A stretch of 9,121 bases of DNA from Bacteroidales bacterium UBA4230. GTDB lineage: Bacteria; Bacteroidota; Bacteroidia; Bacteroidales; UBA932. The first letter of the stretch is position 1. Every line of letters begins with the position of its first letter. Below are positions 5,921 to 9,121 of the stretch, piece by piece. The position numbers and the translations under genes were made by a program. Where the stretch lies: positions 4,901-14,021 of the forward strand of contig DGXO01000042.1 of assembly GCA_002395605.1 (NCBI GenBank), in the 5' to 3' direction. The notes beneath the pieces were generated by a model. It saw only the letters and a list, made by a program, of their open reading frames with translations, did no database searches and had not been told where the DNA came from.

Positions 5921-6877
5921 ATGAAGACAGCATATATTTTCCCCGGCCAGGGCTCCCAATTTCCGGGAATGGCCAAAGAACTTTACCCCTCCCGCAAGGA
6001 GCTGTTTGAAAGGGCCAATGACATCCTTGGCTTCCGCATCACGGACATAATGTTTGAAGGAGAGGCCGAAGACCTCAAGGCCACCAGGGTTACCCAGCCG
6101 GCAATCTTCATCCACTCCACAATCCTCGCAATGGAACAGGCTCAGCAGCCGGATATGGTTGCGGGCCACTCGCTTGGGGAATTCTCCGCAATGGTTGCCG
6201 CAGGGGCGCTCAGTTTTGAAGACGGCCTTCGGCTTGTAGCCGCACGCGCGGCGGCAATGCAGAAGTGCTGCGAAACCGTTCCCGGCACCATGGCTGCCAT
6301 CATCAAGATCCCGGACAGTGTCATAGAGGAAGTTTGCGCCAGCATCCCCGGCGTTGTTCCCGCCAACTACAACAGCCCCGGGCAGGTAGTCATCTCCGGA
6401 GAAAAGGCGGCCGTGGAGGAAGCCTGCGCACGCCTCAAGGAAGCCGGTGCCAAACGTGCACTTGTCCTTCCCGTCAGCGGTGCCTTCCACTCCCCTCTCA
6501 TGGAGCCGGCCCGCGCAGAACTTGCAAAGGCCATAGAGGCCACCCCGTTCAAGGCACCCCGCTACCCCATCTACCAAAACGCAACCGCCGCTCCCACAAC
6601 GGATCCGGCAGTCATCAAGGAAAATGCCCTTAAGCAGCTCACAAGCCCGGTCCGCTGGACCGAGACCGTCCTTAACATGATTCAGGACGGAGCCTCCCGC
6701 TTTGTTGAAATCGGCCCCGGAGATGTCCTTCAAGGGCTTGCAAAACGGATTATCTCTTCTATTCCGGACATTGCAGAGGGAGACACCCTTTCCTCCGCGT
6801 CGCTTCGCGACCCTATCCGGGCAAATGCTCCGGAAAGGGTGTCCCCCTCCGCCATCATCATCGAAGGAATTCAATAA
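5921..6877 (+). CDS. fabD: Malonyl-CoA:ACP transacylase with repeat-derived C-terminal tail
   Basis: FabD transfers malonyl groups from malonyl-CoA to acyl carrier protein, supplying the two-carbon donor for type II fatty-acid synthesis in the cytoplasm. From the ATG at 5921 it has 318 residues. GQGSQFPGM lies near the N-terminus, GHSLGE puts the nucleophile at S84, and GAFHSPLMEPA gives the catalytic histidine H190. QNATAAP and the closing FVEIGPGDVLQGLAKRI are also typical. The frame is open upstream to an ATG at 5810, but that extension is low-complexity and spans the promoter, so 5921 is preferred. Residues 286-310 are encoded by a palindromic element (6776-6849) and have no counterpart in the Bacteroides FabD proteins I recall, which end soon after the KK/KRI motif. 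The catalytic core is intact. The 30-nt gap to nifJ suggests possible co-transcription. Confidence 0.95.
   Translation: MKTAYIFPGQGSQFPGMAKELYPSRKELFERANDILGFRITDIMFEGEAEDLKATRVTQPAIFIHSTILAMEQAQQPDMVAGHSLGEFSAMVAAGALSFEDGLRLVAARAAAMQKCCETVPGTMAAIIKIPDSVIEEVCASIPGVVPANYNSPGQVVISGEKAAVEEACARLKEAGAKRALVLPVSGAFHSPLMEPARAELAKAIEATPFKAPRYPIYQNATAAPTTDPAVIKENALKQLTSPVRWTETVLNMIQDGASRFVEIGPGDVLQGLAKRIISSIPDIAEGDTLSSASLRDPIRANAPERVSPSAIIIEGIQ
6776..6849. repeat. 74-bp palindromic element inside the 3' end of fabD
   Basis: The arms at 6776-6793 and 6832-6849 pair over 18 positions with a single mismatch (GACACCCTTTCC against GGAAAGGGTGTC at the core). The interior holds a further perfect hairpin GTCGC-TTC-GCGAC (6799-6811) and a weaker CCGG/CCGG fold overlapping the right arm. 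It stays in frame and encodes the odd FabD tail from about E286 to S310. On the mRNA it would form a strong structure ending 58 nt before the nifJ start. No T-tract follows. It looks like an inserted REP- or MITE-like repeat tolerated at a protein C-terminus. Confidence 0.7.
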
Positions 6878-6907
6878 CAATTATCTATATTAACCACACT
6901 AAAAATT

Positions 6908-9121
6908 ATGGCAAACGAAAAGAAATTCATCACCTGTGATGGTAACTATGCCGCCAGCAACATCGCTTACCTGTTCAGCGAGCATGCAGCCATCTACCCT
7001 ATCACTCCGTCATCCACAATGGCAGAGAACATTGATGAGTGGGCTGCTCACGGCAAAAAGAACCTTTGGGGAGAAACCGTAAAGGTAACTGAAATGCAGT
7101 CCGAGGCCGGTGCCGCTGGCGCCGTTCACGGCTCTCTCCAGGCAGGTGCCCTCACATCAACGTTCACCGCTTCCCAGGGACTTCTCCTCATGATCCCCAA
7201 TATGTACAAGATTGCCGGTGAAATGCTGCCCACCGTATTCCACGTGAGCGCCCGTGCACTGGCCAGCCACGCCCTCTCCATCTTCGGAGACCATCAGGAC
7301 GTCATGGCCTGCCGCCAGACCGGCTTCTGCATGCTGGCATCCGGTTCCGTCCAGGAAGCCCAGGACATGGCCGCAGTGGCACACCTCGCCTCCATCAAGG
7401 CCTCCCTCCCCTTCCTTCATTTCTTTGACGGTTTCCGCACCTCCCATGAAATCCAGAAGATCGAGGCCCTCGACGAAGACGCCCTCCGCAGCATGGTATC
7501 TGAAAAGGCCCTCCGCCGCTTCCGCGAGCGCGCCCTCAACCCGGATGCTCCCGTCACCCGCGGTACCGCCCAGAACGGAGACGTTTACTTCCAGGCAGTT
7601 GAAACCCGCAACCAGTTCTACGATGCAGTTCCGGATATCGTAGCCCGCTACATGGGTGAAATCACGGAACTCACCGGCCGCAGCTACCGTCCCTTCGAGT
7701 ACTACGGAGACCCCACCGCAGAGAACATCATCGTTGCAATGGGTTCTGTAACCGAAACCATCAAGGAAACCATCGATTACCTCGCAGGCCGCGGCCGCAA
7801 GTACGGTCTCATCACCTGCCACCTCTACAGGCCCTTCAGTGAGAAATACTTCTTCTCCGTCCTTCCTAAGAGCGTTCGCAAAATCGCCGTCCTGGACCGC
7901 ACCAAGGAGCCCGGCGCAGTGGGCGAACCCCTCTTCACAGACGTCAAGGCCCTCTTCCAGGGCAAGGACAACGTCCTTATCATCGGCGGCCGTTATGGCC
8001 TGTCCTCAAAGGACACCACTCCCGCCCAGATCGTGGCCGTCTACGACAATCTTGACATGAAGGAGCCTAAGGCCGATTTCACCATCGGCATCGTGGACGA
8101 CGTCACCTTCAAGAGCCTCCCCATCAAGTCAGAGGTTTCCATCGTGAAGCCCGGCACCACAGAGTGCAAGTTCTACGGCCTTGGCTCTGACGGTACCGTC
8201 GGCGCCAACAAGAACACCATCAAGATCATCGGCTCACACACGGACCTCTACAGCCAGGCCTACTTCGACTACGACTCCAAGAAATCCGGTGGCTACACCT
8301 GCTCGCACCTCCGCTTCGGCGTAAGCCCCATCAAGGCCCCGTACCTTGTGAACACCCCGGACTTCGTGGCCTGCCACGTCCCCTCCTACCTTAAGAAATA
8401 CGATGTCCTGAAGGGCATCAAGGAAGGCGGCACCCTCCTCCTCAACTCCCTCTGGGACGAAGAAGAGACCATCAAGAACATCCCCGACAACGTTAAAGCC
8501 ACCATCGGCCGCAAGCACATCAAGGTGTACATCATCAACGCCACCAAGATTGCCGCCGAAATCGGCCTTGGAGGCCGCACCAACACCATCCTCCAGAGCG
8601 CATTCTTCCGCATCACCGGCATCATCCCCGCCGAAGACGCCGTGAAGTACATGAAGGACGCAATTGTGAAGTCCTATGGCAAGAAGGGTGAAAACGTGGT
8701 GAACATGAACTTCGCTGCCGTAGACCGTGGCGGTGAATACACCGAAATCAAGGTTCCCGCAGAGTGGGCCGAAATTACCGCCAAGTTCGAGAACCCCAAT
8801 AAGGACCGTCTTGCTCCTGCATTCGTGAAGGACATCGCCGACATCGTGAACGCACAAGCCGGTGACACCCTCCCCGTAAGCGCCTTCCTGCCTTACGCAG
8901 ACGGCACCATGCCCAACGGCACCGCCGCCTTTGAAAAGCGCGGAGTAGCCGTTAACGTTCCCACCTGGGATGCCGAAAAATGTATCCAGTGCAACAACTG
9001 CGCATTTGTTTGCCCTCACGCAGCAATCCGCCCGTTCCTCCTCACCGAAGAAGAGGCCGCAAAGGTTCCCGCAAGCGTGAAACTCGCCCAGGGCAAGGCC
9101 AACCTCAAGGACTACAAGTAC
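6908..9121 (+). CDS. nifJ: Pyruvate:ferredoxin (flavodoxin) oxidoreductase, 5' part, cut by the window end
   Basis: This oxygen-sensitive enzyme splits pyruvate with CoA into acetyl-CoA and CO2 and passes the electrons to ferredoxin, a central step of anaerobic fermentation. The frame is open from ATG 6908 to the last base: 738 codons of an expected about 1,180 for the one-chain form. The N-terminal pyruvate/thiamine domain has YPITPSS (30-36) and EMQSEAGAAG. T33, E66 and R116 match T31, E64 and R114 of the Desulfovibrio africanus enzyme with a constant offset of two. A second domain follows to about residue 410, then the gamma-type domain with GSDGTVGANK (426-435). The first ferredoxin cluster motif CIQCNNCAFVCP has C692, C695, C698 and C702. 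The second 4Fe-4S motif and the thiamine-diphosphate-binding C-terminal domain lie beyond the window. The leader is AT-rich without a Shine-Dalgarno site; no clear separate promoter is seen in the 30-nt gap after fabD. Confidence 0.97.
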   Translation, partial: MANEKKFITCDGNYAASNIAYLFSEHAAIYPITPSSTMAENIDEWAAHGKKNLWGETVKVTEMQSEAGAAGAVHGSLQAGALTSTFTASQGLLLMIPNMYKIAGEMLPTVFHVSARALASHALSIFGDHQDVMACRQTGFCMLASGSVQEAQDMAAVAHLASIKASLPFLHFFDGFRTSHEIQKIEALDEDALRSMVSEKALRRFRERALNPDAPVTRGTAQNGDVYFQAVETRNQFYDAVPDIVARYMGEITELTGRSYRPFEYYGDPTAENIIVAMGSVTETIKETIDYLAGRGRKYGLITCHLYRPFSEKYFFSVLPKSVRKIAVLDRTKEPGAVGEPLFTDVKALFQGKDNVLIIGGRYGLSSKDTTPAQIVAVYDNLDMKEPKADFTIGIVDDVTFKSLPIKSEVSIVKPGTTECKFYGLGSDGTVGANKNTIKIIGSHTDLYSQAYFDYDSKKSGGYTCSHLRFGVSPIKAPYLVNTPDFVACHVPSYLKKYDVLKGIKEGGTLLLNSLWDEEETIKNIPDNVKATIGRKHIKVYIINATKIAAEIGLGGRTNTILQSAFFRITGIIPAEDAVKYMKDAIVKSYGKKGENVVNMNFAAVDRGGEYTEIKVPAEWAEITAKFENPNKDRLAPAFVKDIADIVNAQAGDTLPVSAFLPYADGTMPNGTAAFEKRGVAVNVPTWDAEKCIQCNNCAFVCPHAAIRPFLLTEEEAAKVPASVKLAQGKANLKDYKY

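Noticed and set aside
5551..5921. Overlapping short ORFs through the tRNA downstream region, both strands
   Set aside because: They run through the tRNA, hairpins and 52-bp repeats, and their peptides only reflect the repeats, with no recognisable domain.
5918..6880. 320-codon minus-strand ORF opposite fabD
   Set aside because: It mirrors almost exactly the coding span of fabD, whose catalytic motifs are intact on the plus strand.
7157..9019. Long open frames antisense to nifJ (7157-7822 and 8234-9019)
   Set aside because: They are shadows caused by the strong C preference at third codon positions of nifJ; the sense frame has full family motifs.

Overview
The window looks like chromosomal DNA from a Bacteroidota bacterium, most likely an uncultured gut or rumen Bacteroidales with fairly high GC. 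The evidence is threefold. Several promoters fit the Bacteroidota-type consensus (TTTG, about 20 nt, TAnnTTTG). Translation starts lie in AT-rich leaders without clear Shine-Dalgarno sites. The protein families (POTRA-less Omp85-like barrel, FabD, one-chain pyruvate:ferredoxin oxidoreductase) read like Bacteroidales versions. The species cannot be named from the sequence alone.

Left half (45-3934, minus strand) is a tight three-gene operon read right to left: an Omp85-type outer-membrane beta-barrel, a lipoprotein alpha/beta-hydrolase and glycerol kinase (glpK). The first two genes are 3 nt apart, and the last two overlap by 4 nt (ATGA). A promoter-like -7 box lies about 50 nt upstream of the barrel gene. 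Together the genes suggest a surface or periplasmic hydrolase that releases glycerol or similar products, which the kinase then captures. That is an inference from gene order.

Middle: 3935-4213 is an intergenic region with the barrel-gene promoter, a diverged copy of a dispersed repeat, and a 102-bp fold-back element that also looks like the terminator of the next gene. Then comes a minus-strand M48-type metallopeptidase with a TerB-like C-terminal region (4214-5422) and its own well-formed promoter. Back to back with that promoter is a plus-strand tRNA-Arg(CCG) at 5509-5580. From 5581 to 5870 there is no gene. That stretch holds a strong hairpin directly after the tRNA, a second smaller hairpin, and two and a half tandem copies of a 52-bp repeat related to the one at 4029-4081.

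Right half (plus strand): fabD (5921-6877) has a near-consensus promoter, and its last coding part is made of a 74-bp palindromic element. Thirty bases later comes nifJ, pyruvate:ferredoxin oxidoreductase, which runs off the window after 738 codons. FabD feeds malonyl units into fatty-acid synthesis, while NifJ makes acetyl-CoA and reduced ferredoxin from pyruvate, as expected of an anaerobic fermenter.

I see no clear new defence or mobile system. The most unusual content is the set of palindromic and repeat elements and the barrel-hydrolase-kinase operon.
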